Assembly (NCBI GenBank): GCA_031216915.1
Contig: CM062297.1
Coordinates: 534,152,971-534,216,970 of the forward strand
DNA length: 64,000 bases
Origin: Pictodentalium vernedei
Taxonomy: Eukaryota > Mollusca > Scaphopoda > Dentaliida > Dentaliidae
Direction: 5' to 3'
Each line of letters starts with the position of its first letter. The stretch's first letter is position 1. Under the pieces are notes generated by a model. The model was not told the DNA's origin. It searched no databases and saw nothing but the letters and a program-made list of their open reading frames with translations. This document shows positions 1 to 12,232 of the stretch, in pieces. The translations under genes were made by a program, and so were the position numbers.

Positions 1-28
1 TCCGGTTCCGAGTATCCGGATACCTGGT

Positions 29-147
29 GTGTTTTCTGCCTAGTTTGGTTACAATAACATCAAGGTTTGATTATTAAGGGCCTCAGGTGAACCCAAATAG
101 GGGTTATGGACAAAATGGTCCACAAAATATGGTTGTATCTATAGTAT
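29..147. mobile_element. Outer part of the left terminal inverted repeat of a large DNA transposon
   Basis: This stretch is the reverse complement, with substitutions, of 32,934-33,054. Shared blocks include GGTTACAATAACAT, AAGGGCCTCAG, AATAGGGGTTATGGA and ATGGTTGTATCTAT. Similarity fades upstream of about position 29, so the transposon end lies within a few bases of there. Its continuation (TAGCTTTAAATTTAT) is found only at 28,743, because a 28.6-kb insertion separates the two parts. The outer target duplication of this transposon could not be identified. Confidence 0.8.
139..147. repeat. Left copy of 9-bp target-site duplication (CTATAGTAT)
   Basis: The same nine bases recur at 28,734-28,742. 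The paired arm of the host transposon has the site only once (reverse complement CTATGGTAT, at 32,934-32,942), with the same flanks on both sides. This is the signature of a duplication made on insertion. The single A/G difference is within the general divergence of the two arms. Confidence 0.85.
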
Positions 148-188
148 GGTTCCATGACAACTCGGCCTCGTGACAACCCAACCCAAGT
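148..188 (+). repeat. Left inverted terminus of the giant element
   Basis: It pairs with 28,694-28,733 read on the opposite strand. Shared blocks are GACAAC, GGCCTCG, GACAAC and CAAC, with scattered mismatches. The motif ACAACTCGGCC recurs just inside (201-211) and in inverted form at 220-230. Confidence 0.75.
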
Positions 189-199
189 AGATTTTTTGA

Positions 200-231
200 G
201 ACAACTCGGCCGCGTCTTGGGCCGAGTTGTC
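200..231. repeat. Subterminal 12-bp perfect dyad (GACAACTCGGCC / GGCCGAGTTGTC)
   Basis: Arms at 200-211 and 220-231 are perfect inverse complements around CGCGTCTT. The same motif forms the element end at 156-166, and a degenerate copy (GGCCGACTTGTCC) follows at 244. Subterminal copies of a terminal motif are typical of transposase-binding arrays, so this may be the recognition sequence of the missing transposase (inference). Confidence 0.6.
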
Positions 232-340
232 CAGATTTTGGGGGCCGACTTGTCCCCATTTATTGCAACATTTAAAAGATTTTTTGTTTATTTTCAAGAA
301 TTTTAAAATTATTTTTGTTGTATTATTAATAGCGCGCGCA

Positions 341-363
341 AAAGCAGCCCGAAGGGCTGCTTT
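341..363. repeat. Perfect 10-bp stem hairpin (AAAGCAGCCC-GAA-GGGCTGCTTT)
   Basis: Arms at 341-350 and 354-363 are perfectly complementary around a GAA loop. It follows a GCGCGCGC tract (332-339). Function is unknown; it lies in the subterminal part of the giant element. Confidence 0.6.
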
Positions 364-3118
364 GAAGCAAGCCTAATAGACAACACGTACGTGGAATTGG
401 AAAAACCAAGGAATGCTATGCCATCCAATCTAAACCGGAAACCGGAAGTAAAAACAAGGGGAACCCCAGCTCTCGTTTTCAGAAGCGAACAAATCGAATG
501 ACGCCCCCTAAAAAGCGAACGGTGTAATGCGAGATTTCTCCTTAGATCATTCCATGCAAACTGTGAATAATTTATTGAACATGCTTTTCAAAATTAAAGT
601 TTTTCCAAACAAACTCAACTGTCGTTTGCTTTGCTGACTAAATGACAGAAATTGTCGAAAAGCAAAATATTCCCATATATGCACATTGGATTTCATTGTC
701 TGCTGGCTGGCTGGCTGTGGGATCCCGCTGTTGTTCGATTCTGCGGAGTATTCTGTCACGTGATTTATCTGTTTTGCATTTGCAAGTGCAAAACGCTGTT
801 CACTTCATACCAAAACTGCGTGTTATTGGAACAAAGTTACCAAATGAAAAGCATCAACAACACGTCCGTTTGTTATAACTTAAAAGTACGCACAGGTCGG
901 ATTGTGGCAAAGGTCGTTTTCATTCAGTTATTACGAACCTAAGATGTCGAAGTGACATACTGTCTGACAAACGTCCACGAATTACCATTTCCAAAACAGA
1001 AGTTCCGTTCCATAATGTATGCACCCCAGCGAAACAAAAACAATAAATTTTCGACAATACGTTTCGAGGCCAATTTTCAGGCGAAGACGCCTTACCCATC
1101 ACAATGACTGCATGCATTCTCGTTTCTGACAATTGTAATGTTTTCTCTGTGCGCACAATTTATTGTGCTCGACCATTACTAAAGCTGTCCAACTTGTGAA
1201 ATTTAAAAACGCCTATTCCCCCCCCCCCCCTCCACCAAAAAAACAAAAAAACAATAAAAATAAATGTTGCAGTGAAACTCTTTTTTTCTTTAAATTCGGA
1301 CCAGATGAAAATTAAAAAAAAACCCAGATAACCTGAAATATTTCTCCATTGTCCAAATAGCTCATAATTAAATCATAATATTGCTGAAAATTTTCGAAAG
1401 ATAATTTCTAAAGCTTCCATTTCTTCCAGAAAAATGGATAGGGTGTGGGTTCACTGCAATCCATTGTTTCTTGACAAAGCCCACAATCAGCCTGAAGCCT
1501 ATTTCTTAATCATTACAAAAAATATTCAAGGGGTTAGTTTTTGTACTTTTGGATCAGTGAATGTTCAGACTTGATCTAAATAAAAGTCATCGCTGTCAAT
1601 GTTGTGTATCATGTACAAAAAAATGTTCAACCTTTTTCTTTGGTTGTTTATAAAAATAAGTTATGTAGTTGCCTGGTCAATTTCAATTTTTATTTGAAAA
1701 CATATGTGGATGGTGGTGTGTAGGTAGGGAGGGGGTGGTGTGGATCTTGAATGAAAAACTTGTTGAGGTCCCAAAAATTTTTTTTGAAGGTTGGATAATG
1801 GCGATATTCTGGACAAAATATTAATCTGTTGTCGTCTATTTTGTAGGGTACTTTCCGAAAATTACACCCAAACCGGCCTGCACAATTTCAGCCAAACCAG
1901 CTTCCACAATTCCAGGCCAAAACACCTTTGACACTGGTTGGGCGAGATATTTTTTCCTTACAAATTTTCAACTTTCATATTTTTGGCCACAATATTTAAA
2001 GGATGTTTGGAGAGATAAATTGATAATGCTACCAGAATGCGGGAAAAAATAGGCCCAAAATCTGGGGTAAAATGCCAAGATAAAAAATTAGGTGGGAAGT
2101 GATCACGCCTGGGAAGAAACTTGTGGATTTTGATCTGACAATTGAAATCATAAAAACAGGAATTGGTTTCCTTGTTTTGTAATTTGGATATCAGTAAATT
2201 TAATTGCCACTTTCCAGATGACTTAAAAGTAACTTTGCTTGTTTTTTCATCCCAGTGGATATATTAAATTCATGAACTATTTTATAACTGCCAATATTCA
2301 CATTGACTGCACTGCAATTTTTCATCATTTCTGATAAATGAAAAAGAAATAATGAATGTTTTTTGAAGAAAAAAGTGTTGACTGCGGAGCGATTCCTGAA
2401 TGAAAGAATAATTTTACGGATGAAAATATGTGGATATTTTTTCTAAATTTTTGGCTCTTTTTTTCCTTTGAAGGGGTGGAGGTTTTTTTTTTATTTTTTA
2501 GGGAATTTTCAGGTGAAAGTGTTTTCAGCTCACGTTAAGAGACATAGTCATCCAGACACCCATGCTGGACCACTGGATGACCCCGTGTTATTCTGGTTCC
2601 ACATCCCAAAAATTGAACTAAGAGATCATATCGGCTGAATAACAAGGTGGTACAGGTATACTCACAAACTTTCACTATACAACCCAGCAGTGGCAAGACA
2701 CTTTGTCAAATTGTTCCAAGTACCAAACTGATCACATTAACTAAGAAACATCAGATTCAATTTATGTTTGTTGGGGCACTGGTCAATTGCTCTATTTCCT
2801 GACTGGTCAATTCATGTCTCCTTCCATCCCAGCTACTCAGACTGGTACTTTCTGTTCTACACGTACCAGTCATGTTTTTCAAGTGGAACACTGTAGAACA
2901 TCAACATCAAACTTTTTTGGCAAGCGCACACACATGGCCTTCCAGGGTCCATAAAATCTGCCACTTTACCCACCTCCAAGGCATGTGTTTTAATTTTATC
3001 AAACACAGAAGTCAGTACCCAAGAGAAGTTGGCCCACAAGATAAGTCGACCTAAAACAAAGCCAAGATGGGTCAACCTAAAACAAAGTCCGGATTGAGCC
3101 TGTGGGAAAGGTTGGTCC
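364..3118. other. No gene recognised; AT-rich intergenic-type DNA inside the giant element
   Basis: Only short ORFs (under 100 codons, overlapping on both strands, no domain) occur. There is a poly-C run near 1,217-1,231 and several T/A-rich tracts. I see no convincing exon, repeat family or RNA gene. Confidence 0.5.
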
Positions 3119-3327
3119 TTAACCCTTTACCTAACGAATCGGCCCCATCCGCTTGCGTAAAATTCAAAATTTTCCAAAAAATGTCAACAAAAGCACATCA
3201 TGTGACCCCTCATTGGAACGGGCTCATTCCGATGAGGGGTCACATGATGTGCTTTTGTTGACATTTTTGGGAAAATTTAAATTAAAATAATAAATTTTAA
3301 TATTGTCGGCATTGGGTAAAAGGTTAA
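3119..3327. mobile_element. Palindromic piggyBac-like MITE (subfamily 1)
   Basis: It is flanked by TTAA on both sides (3,119-3,122 and 3,324-3,327). The ends read CCCTTTACC and GGGTAAAAGG as imperfect inverted repeats. The centre is a long hairpin whose arms carry AAAAGCACATCATGTGACCC and its inverse around TTGGAACGGGCTCATTCCGA. TTAA targets and CCC/GGG ends are characteristic of piggyBac. Related copies are at 33,933, 44,490, 49,469, 49,714 and 50,739. Confidence 0.85.
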
Positions 3328-3536
3328 CAAAGTTGGCACACAAGAGAACAATTCAGCCCCAAATGAACTACTTGTAGGTTTTTCTCAAATTATTTTTTTC
3401 AATGCTGCAACTGTTTATTGTACTGTATTTTTGTTATTTCGAAATTATTTAGAAATATTTTCTATTCAAAAAATCATATAGCCTAAGAGTGCAAAAATGC
3501 AGTCCTACACAATATTTAACAACTGTATGGTTTCAA

Positions 3537-3764
3537 TTTATTTATTTATTTATTGCTGTTTAAGGTCACATGCTTGTGCACAATGTCTAATCGTTACCAC
3601 AACATGGATATGAAGTCAAGTATAGCCAATTAATCGTCACATGCTGCCTATTTTAGAGGACTTCCGCCCCAGGCACTGTTTACCAGGTCCTATTTTACCA
3701 GTACAACAGAGCTTGTTTATCAACGTAAACCAGCACTACCTCACTTCCTAGGGTTCCCACGGGG
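3537..3764 (-). mobile_element. SINE-like retroposon, non-tRNA head, 12-bp target duplication
   Basis: The body is flanked by perfect 12-bp direct repeats GTATGGTTTCAA (3,525-3,536 and 3,765-3,776). On the minus strand it ends in a TAAA-repeat tail, preceded by GTGACCTTAAACAGCAATAA, nearly the same tail as the tRNA-derived SINEs of this window. The 5' part is unrelated to them and shows no A/B boxes that I can recognise. A diverged, interrupted relative lies at 51,395-51,915. Confidence 0.75.
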
Positions 3765-3776
3765 GTATGGTTTCAA

Positions 3777-4633
3777 ATAATTTCCTCAAATTATTTTGCA
3801 ACAACTTTATTCATGATAATTTTAGGCCTCAAGCTTCTTCGGTTCAATTTATTTGTCCACTTAAGGTGGATTCTGTTTTATGTTTTGTCTGGTCGAGTTA
3901 TTGATTAACAACTCAAGGTGCTTTCCAAAGAATTTTTAAAAAAAATTGGTGTGGTTTCTTTTATTATTTGAGTTTTCCTGTATACTAGTTTGGGCTCTAC
4001 TTCGCCTATGGGACGAGTTCTTTTGTAGTTTTGGTGGTCGACTTCTCTGAGTAGAAGGCTGAGTTTTCCTCAACCTTGGTCTGGTTTCTTTCTTTTTGGG
4101 GAGGGGTGGCACCTTGGTATCAACCGCAATATATGTGACTAATTTACTACAGTAATACAATATATTTGAGAGAATTTAATTTTGCTTCAACTTGTGTGAG
4201 TGTGGGGAGGGGGCATGTGCCTCCCCGGTTATGTCCTCAGACCTCTCACATGCATTAGTTCACAACGCAAAATGTTTTGTTGGACGACCCCTTAAACACT
4301 GTTTTAAATTTTGTTACGTTTATGTCATTATAATTTGAAAAACACTGTGAGTTGCGCGCGCTTCTTGGTTTTACCAAAGTTCATATTATGTTTGTGATAT
4401 ATTTTAGACACATTTTAAAATATTTATTATAAATTTTAACAAAATACGAAGTGCTTACATGTTTGTTTGAATTAAATTCCACCGTGAAAAATATCCTTTA
4501 TAATCCTCCGCCATATTCGAAAATTATTCAGAATTATATCCACGTAAGCAAGAATACGTCCACCCAGCAATACGAAATGATGAACTGACTGGAAAATTGT
4601 GTTCAATTTCAGGATTTTTGTTTAGCTTCTTAT
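3777..4633. other. No gene recognised
   Basis: AT-rich sequence with a short G-rich hairpin-like stretch at 4,203-4,230. The minus-strand ORF of 74 codons here has low-complexity basic composition and no domain. Confidence 0.4.
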
Positions 4634-7600
4634 TATCCCCGCATTTTATTGTCGTGATCTCCGTCCGTACGTCCGTAAATACTTCCGTACATCCGGTTTT
4701 GTAATTCTAAACGCTGTAACTATCTACAGTTGTTCAATAGGGTCTGTGCAATCCAAAAATACCACTTTTAAAGTTTAGCGCCACCAGGTGGCTTCTGTGC
4801 AGCCACTTGAAAAATACGCTAATTTTTCACTTTTCTTTCGAATAATCCCAGCCTATGTAATTCAGAGTTCTATAACTGCACTAGGGTGTTGGCAAATGAT
4901 CTGTAGATGTGCACGAAGGTTTCAGATTTTTCAGGTACCATGTGGCTGTGCCACCGTTGCCACTTTCGCATTTTCTTAGACCGTTTCCGGTGAAAGACTC
5001 CTAGGATATGTAATTTGAAATGCTAAAACCATGCTCAAATCTTGCAATAGGGTCAGTAGATGCGCACGAAGGTATCGGATTTTTGCGCTGCCACGTGGCT
5101 GTGCCACTGTTGCCACTTTCATGTTTTCTTAGACCGTTTTCGGCGAAAGGCTCCTAGAGTATGTAATTCGAAACGCTAAAAGCATGCTCAGATGTTGCAG
5201 TGGGGTCTGTAGATGCGCATGAAGGTTTCTGATTTTTTGAGTGCCACATGGCTATGCCACCGTTGCCACTTTCGTGTTTTCTTAGACCGTTTCCAGAGAA
5301 AGGCTCCTAGAGTATGTAATTTGAAATGCATAAACCATGCTCAAATGTTGCAGTGGGGTTTGTAGATGCACACGAAGGTTTCGGATCTTTGAGCTGCCAC
5401 TTGGCTGTGCCACCGTTGCCACTTTTGAGCTGCCATTTGGCTGTGCCACCGTTGCCACTTTTGTGTTTTCCTAGACCGTTTCCGGCGAAAGGCTCTTAGG
5501 GTATGTAATCCGAAAGGCTAAAACCATGCTTAAATGTTGCAATGGGGTCTGTAGATGCGCACGAAGGTTTCGGATTTTTCAGCTGCCACGTGGCTGTGCC
5601 ACCGTTGCCACTTTCGTGTTTTCTTTAACCGTTTCCGGCGAAAGGCTCTTATTGTATGTAATTCGAAATGCTAAAACCATGCACAAATGTTGCAGTAGGG
5701 TCTGTAGATACGCACAATGGTTTCGGATTTTTCAGGTGCCACGTGGCTGTGCCACTGTTGCCACTTTCATGTTTTCTTAGACCGTTTCCCGCGAAAGGCG
5801 CCTAGAGTATGTAATTCGAAATGCTAAAAACATGCTCAAATGTTGCAGTAGGGTCTGTGGATGCGGATGAAGGTTTTGGATTTTTTGGGTGCCACTGTTG
5901 CCACATTCATGTTTTCTTAGACCATTTCCGGCGAAAGGCTCTTAGAGTATGTAATTTGAACCGCTAAAAGCATGCTCAGGTGTTGCAGTAGGGTCTGTAG
6001 ATGTGCACGAAGGTTTCGGACTTTTTGGGTGACATGTGGCTGTGCCACCGTTGCCACTTTCGTGTTTTCTTAGACCGTTTCCGGCGAAAGGCTCCTAGGG
6101 TATGTAATTTGAAATGCTTAAACCATGCTCAAATGTTGCAGTGGGGTTTGTAGATGCGCACGAAGGTTTCGGATTTTTGAGCTGCCACTTGGCTGTGTCA
6201 CCGTTGCCACTTTTGTGTTTTCTTAGACCGTTTCCGGCGAAAGGCTCTTAGGGTATGTAATCCGAAACGCTAAAACCATGCTTAAATGTTGCAATGGGGT
6301 CTATAGATGCGCACGAAGGTTTCGGATTTTTCAGGTGCCACGTGGCTGTGCCACCGTTGCCACTTTCGTGTTTGCTTAGACCTTTCCCGGCGAAAGGCTC
6401 CTAGGTTATGTAATTCGAAACGCTAAAAACATGCTCAAATGTTCCAGTGGGGTCTGTAGATGCACATGAAGGTTTCGGATTTTTCAGCTGCCACGTGGCT
6501 GTGCCACCGTTGCCACTTTCGTGTTTTCTTAGACCGTTTCCGGCGAAAGGCTCCTAGAGTATGTAATTCGAAATGCTAAAACCATGCTTAAATGTTGCAA
6601 TGGGGTCTGTAGATGCGCACGAAGGTTTTGGATTTTTCAGCTGCCACCGTTGCCACTTTCGTGTTTTCTTTAACCGTTTCCGGTGAAAGGCTCCTGGGGT
6701 ATGTAATTCGAAATGCTAAAACCATGCTCAAATGTTGCAGTAGGGTCTGTAGATGCGCATGAAGGTTTCGGATTTTTTCGATGCCACATGGCTATGCCAC
6801 CGTTGCCACTTTCGTGTTTTCTTAGACCGTTTCCAGCGAAAGGCTCCTAGGGTATGTAATTTGAAATGCGTAAACCATGCTCAAATGTTGCAGTGGGGTT
6901 TGTAGATGCGCACGAAGGTTTTGGATTTTTGAGCTGCCACTTGGCTGTGCCACCGTTGCCACTGTTGTGTTTTCTTAGACCGTTTCCGGCGAAAGGCTCC
7001 TAGGGTATGTAATCCGAAACGCTAAAACCATGCTTAAATGTTGCAATGGGGTATGTAGATGCCCACGAAGGTTTCGGATTTTTCAGATGCCACGTGGCTG
7101 TGCCACCGTTGCCACATACGTGTTTTCTTTAACCGTTACCGGCGAAAGGCTCCTAGGGTATGTAATTCGAAATGCTAAAACCATGCTCAAATGTTGCAGT
7201 AGGGTCTGTAGATGCGCACAAGGGTTTCGGATTTTTCAGGTGCCACGTGGCTGTGCCACTGTTGCCACGTTCATGTTTTCTTAGACCGTTTCCCGCGAAA
7301 GGCTCCTAGAGTATGTAATTCGAAATGCTAAAAACATGCTCAAATGTTGCAGTAGGGTCTGTAGATGCGCATGAAGGTTTTGGATGTTTTGGGTGCCATG
7401 TGGCTGTGCCACTGTTGCCACTTTCATGTTTTCTTAGACCATTTCCGGCGAAAGGCTCCTAGAGTATGTAATTCGAAACGCTGAAAGCATGCTCAGATGT
7501 TGCAGTAGGGTCTGTAGATGTGCACGAAGGTTTCGGACTTTTTGGGTGCCATGTGGCTGTGCCACCGTTGCCACTTTCGAGTTTGCTTAGACCGTTTCCG

Positions 7601-8859
7601 GCGAAAGGCTCCTAGGTTATGTAATTCGAAACGCTAAAAACATGCTCAAATGTTGCAGTGGGGTCTGTAGATGCGCATGAAGGTTTCGGATTTTTCAGCT
7701 GCCACGTGGCTGTGCCACCGTTTCCACTTTCATGTTTTCTTACACCGTTTCCGGCGAAAGGCTCCTAGAGTATGTAATTCGAAACGCTAAACGCATGCAC
7801 AGATGTTGCAGTAGGGTCTGTAGATGCGCATGAAGGTTTCGGATTTTTTGGGTTCCAATTGGCTATGCCACCGTTGCCACTTTCGTGTTTTCTTAGACCG
7901 TTTCCAGAGAAAGGCTCCTAGAGTATGTAATTTGAAATGCTTAAACCATGCTCAAATGTTGCAGTGGGGTTTGTAGATGAGCACGAAGGTTTCGGATCTT
8001 TGAGCTGCCACTTGGCTGTGCCACCGTTGCCACTTTTGAGCTGCCATTTGGCTGTGCCACCGTTGCCACTTTTGTGTTTTCTTAGACCGTTTCCGGCGAA
8101 AGGCACCTAGGGTATGTAATCTGAAACGCTAAAACCATGCCTAAATGTTGCAATGGGGTCTGTAGATGCGCACGAAGGTTTCGGATTTTTCAGCTACCAC
8201 GAGGCTGTGCCACCGTTGCCACTTTCGTGTTTTCTTTAACCGTTTCCGGCGAAAGGCTTCTAGGGTACGTAATTCGAAATGCTAAAACCATGCTCAAATA
8301 TTGCAGTAGGGTCTGTCGATGCGCACAATTGCTTAGGATTTTTCAGGTGCCACGTGGCTGTGCCACTGTTGCCACTTTCATGTTTTCTTAGACCGTTTCC
8401 CGCGAAAGGCCCCTAGAGTATGAAATTGGAAATGCTAAAAACATGCTCAAATGTTGCAGTAGGGTCTGTAGATGCGGATGAAGGTTCTGGATTTTTTGGG
8501 TGCCATGTGGCTGTGCCACTGTTGCCACTTTCATGTTTTCTTAGACCGTTTCCCGCGAAAGGCTCCTACAGTATGTAATTCGAAATGCTAAAAACATGCT
8601 CAAATGTTGCAGTAGGGTCTGTAGATGCGCATGAAGGTTTCCACTTTCATGTTTTCTTAGACCATTTCCGGCGAAAGGCTCCCAGAGTATGTAATTCGAA
8701 CCGCTAAAAGCATGCTCAGATGTTGCAGTAGGGTCTGTAGATGTGCACGAAGTTTTCGGACTTTCTGGGTGCCATGTGGCTGTGCCACCGTTGCCACTTT
8801 CGCGTTTGCTTAGACCGTTTTCGGCGAAAGGCTCCTAGGGTATGTAATTTGAAATGCTT

Positions 8860-11800
8860 AAACCATGCTCAAATGTTGCAGTGGGGTTTGTAGATTCGTA
8901 CGAAGGTTTCGGATTTTTGAGCTGCCACTTGGCTGTGCCATGGTTGCCACTTTTGTGTTTTCTTAGACCGTTTCCGGCGAAAGGCTCCTAGGGTATGTAA
9001 TCCGAAACGCTAAAACCATGCTTAAATGTTGCAATGGGGTCTGTAGATGCGCACGAAGGTTTCGGATTTTTCAGCTGCCACGTGGCTGTGCCACCGTTGC
9101 CACTTTCGTGTTTTCTTTAACCGTTTCCGGCGAAAGGTTCCTAGGGTATGTAATTCGAAATGTTAAAACCATGCTCAAATGTTGCAGTAGGGTCTGTAGA
9201 TGCGCACAAGGGTTTCGGATTTTTCAGGTGCCACGTGGCTGTGACACTTTTGCCACTTTCATGTTTTCTTAGACCGTTTCCCGCGAAAGGCTCCTAGAGT
9301 ATGTAATTCGAAATGCTAAATACATGCTCAAATGTTGCAGTAGGGTCTGTAGATGCGCATGAAGGTTTTGTATTTTTTGGGTGCCATGTGGCTGTGCCAC
9401 TGTTGCCACTTTCATGTTTTCTTAGACCATTTCCGGCGAAAGGCTCCAAGAGTATGTAATTCGAAACGCTAAAAGCATGCTCAGATTATGGAGTGGGGTC
9501 TGTAGATGTGCACGAAGGTTTCGGACTTTTTGGGTGCCATGTGGCTGTGCCACCGTTGCCACTTTCGTGTTTGCTTACACCGTTTCCGGCGAAAGGCTCC
9601 CAGGTTATGTAATTCGAAACGCTAAAAACATGCTCAAATGTTCCAGTAGGGTCTGTAGATGCACATGAAGGTTTCGGATTTTTCAGCTGCCACGTGGCTG
9701 TGCCACCGTTACACTTTCGTGTTTTCTTAGACCGTTTCCGGCGAAAGGCTCCTAGAGTATGTAATTCGAATGCTAAAACCATGGTTAAATGTTGCCGTGG
9801 GGTCTGTAGATGCGCACGAAGGTTTTGGATTTTTCAGCTGCCACCGTTGCCACTTTCGTGTTTTCTTTAACCGTTTCCGGTGAAAGGCTCCTGGGGTATG
9901 TAATTCGAAATGCTAAAACCATGCTCAAATGTTGCAGTAGGGTCTGTAGATGCGCATGAAGGTTTCGGATTTTTTCGATGCCACATGGCTATGCCACCGT
10001 TGCCACTTTCGTGTTTTCTTAGACCTTTTCCAGCGAAAGGCTCCTAGGGTATGTAATTTGAAATGCGTAAACCATGCTCAAATGTTGCAGTGGGGATTGT
10101 AGATGCGCACGAAGGTTTTGGATTTTTGAGCTGCCACTTGGCTGTGCCACCGTTGCCACTGTTGTGTTTTCTTAGACCGTTTCCGGCGAAAGGCTCCTAG
10201 GGTATGTAATCCGAAACGCTAAAACCATGCTTAAATGTTGCAATGGGTTCTGTATATGCCCACGAAGGTTTCGGATTTTTCAGCTGCCACGTGGCTGTGC
10301 CACCGTTGCCACTTTCGTGTTTTCTTTAACCGTTTCCGGCGAAAGGCTCCTAGGGTATGTAATTCGAAATGCTAAAACCATGCTCAAATGTTGCAGTAGG
10401 GTCTGTAGATGCGCACAAGGGTTTCGGATTTTTCAGGTGCCACGTGGCTGTGCCACTGTTGCCACTTTCATGTTTTCTTAGACCGTTTCCCGCGAAAGGC
10501 TCCTAGAGTATGTAATTCGAAATGCTAAAAATATGCTCAAATGTTCCAGTAGGGTCTGTAGATGCGCATGAAGGTTTTGGATTTTTTGGGTGCCATGTGG
10601 CTGTGCCACTGTTGCCACTTTCATGTTCTATTAGACCATTTCCGGCGAAAGGCTCCTAGGGTATGTAATTCGAAACGCTAAAAGCATGCTCAGATGTTGC
10701 AGTAGGGTCTGTAGATGTGCACGAAGGTTTCGGACTTTTTGGGTGCCATGTGGCTGTGCCACCGTCGCCACTTTCGTGTTTGCTAAGACCGTTTCCGACG
10801 AAAGGCTCCTAGGTTATGTAATTTGAAACGCTAAAAACATGCTCAAATGTTGCAGTGGGGTCTGTAGATGCACATGAAGGTTTCGGATTTTTCAGCTGCC
10901 ACATGGCTGTGCCACCGTTGCCACTTTCGTGTTTTCTTAGACCGTTTCCAGCGAAAGGCTCCTAGAGTATGTAATTCGAAATGCTAAAACCATGCTTAAA
11001 TGTTGCAATGGGGTCTGTAGATGCGCACGAAGGTTTTGGATTTTTCAGCTGCCACCGTTGCCACTTTCGTGTTTTCTTAGACCGTTTCCGGTGAAAGGCT
11101 CCTGGGGTATGTAATTCGAAATGCTAAAACCATGCTCAAATGTTGCAGTAGGGTCTGTAGATCCGCATGAAGGTTTCGGATTTTTTGGGTGCCACATGGC
11201 TATGCCACCGTTGCCACTTTCGTGTTTTCTTAGACCGTTTCCAGCGAAAGGCTCCTAGGGTATGTAATTTGAAATGCTTAAACCATGCTCAAATGTTGCA
11301 GTGGGGTTTGTAGATGCGCACGAAGGTTTCGGATTTTTGAGCTGCCACTTGGCTGTGCCACCGTTGCAACTTTTTTGTTTTCTTAGACCGTTTCCAGCGA
11401 AAGGCTCATAGAGTATGTAATTTGAAATGCTTAAACCATGCTCAAATTTTGCAGTGGGGTTTGTAGATGCGCACGAAGGTTTCGGATCTTTGAGTTGCCA
11501 CTTGGCTGTGCCACCGTTGCCACTTTTGAGCTGCCATTTGGCTGTGCCACCGTTGCCACTTTTGTGTTTTCTTAGACCGTTTCCGGCGAAAGGCTCCTAG
11601 GGTATGTAATCCGAAACTCTAAAACCATGCTTAAATGTTGCAATGGGGTCTGTAGATGCGCACGAAGGTTTCGGATTTTTCAGATGCCACGTGGCTGTGC
11701 CACCGTTGCCACTTTCGTGTTTTATTTAACCGTTTCCGGCGAAAGGCTCCTAGGGTATCTAATTCGAAATGCTAAAACCATGCTCAAATGTTGCAGTACG

Positions 11801-12232
11801 GTCTGTAGATGCGCACAATGGTTTCGGATTTTTCAGGTGCCACGTGGCTGTGCCACTGTTTCCACTTTCATGTTTTCTTAGACCGTTTCCCGCGAAAGGC
11901 TCCTAGAGTATGTAATTCGAAATGCTAAAAACATGCTCAAATGTTGCAGTAGGGTCTGTAGATGCGGATGAAGGTTTTGGATTTTTTGGGTGCCATGTGG
12001 CTGTGCTACTGTTGCACTTTCATGTTTTCGTAGACCATTTCCGGCGAAAGGCTCCTAGAGTATGTAATTCGAAACGCTAAAAGTATGCTCAGGTGTTGCA
12101 GTAGGGTCTGCAGATCTGCACGAATGTTTCGGACTTTTTGGGTGACATGTGGCTGTGCCACCGTTGCCACTTTCGTGTTTGCTTACACCGTATCCGGCGA
12201 AAGGCTCCTAGGGTATGTAATTTGAAATGCTT
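8860..12232 (+). repeat. Higher-order repeat copy I in array A (3,373 bp, 22 monomers)
   Basis: Diagnostic variants recur exactly 3,373 bp later: GTACGAAGG at 8,898 and 12,271; TGCCCACGAAGG within the units starting at 10,227 and 13,600; the 38-bp internal duplication at 11,492 and 14,865. Boundaries are approximate because every monomer is similar. Confidence 0.8.
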
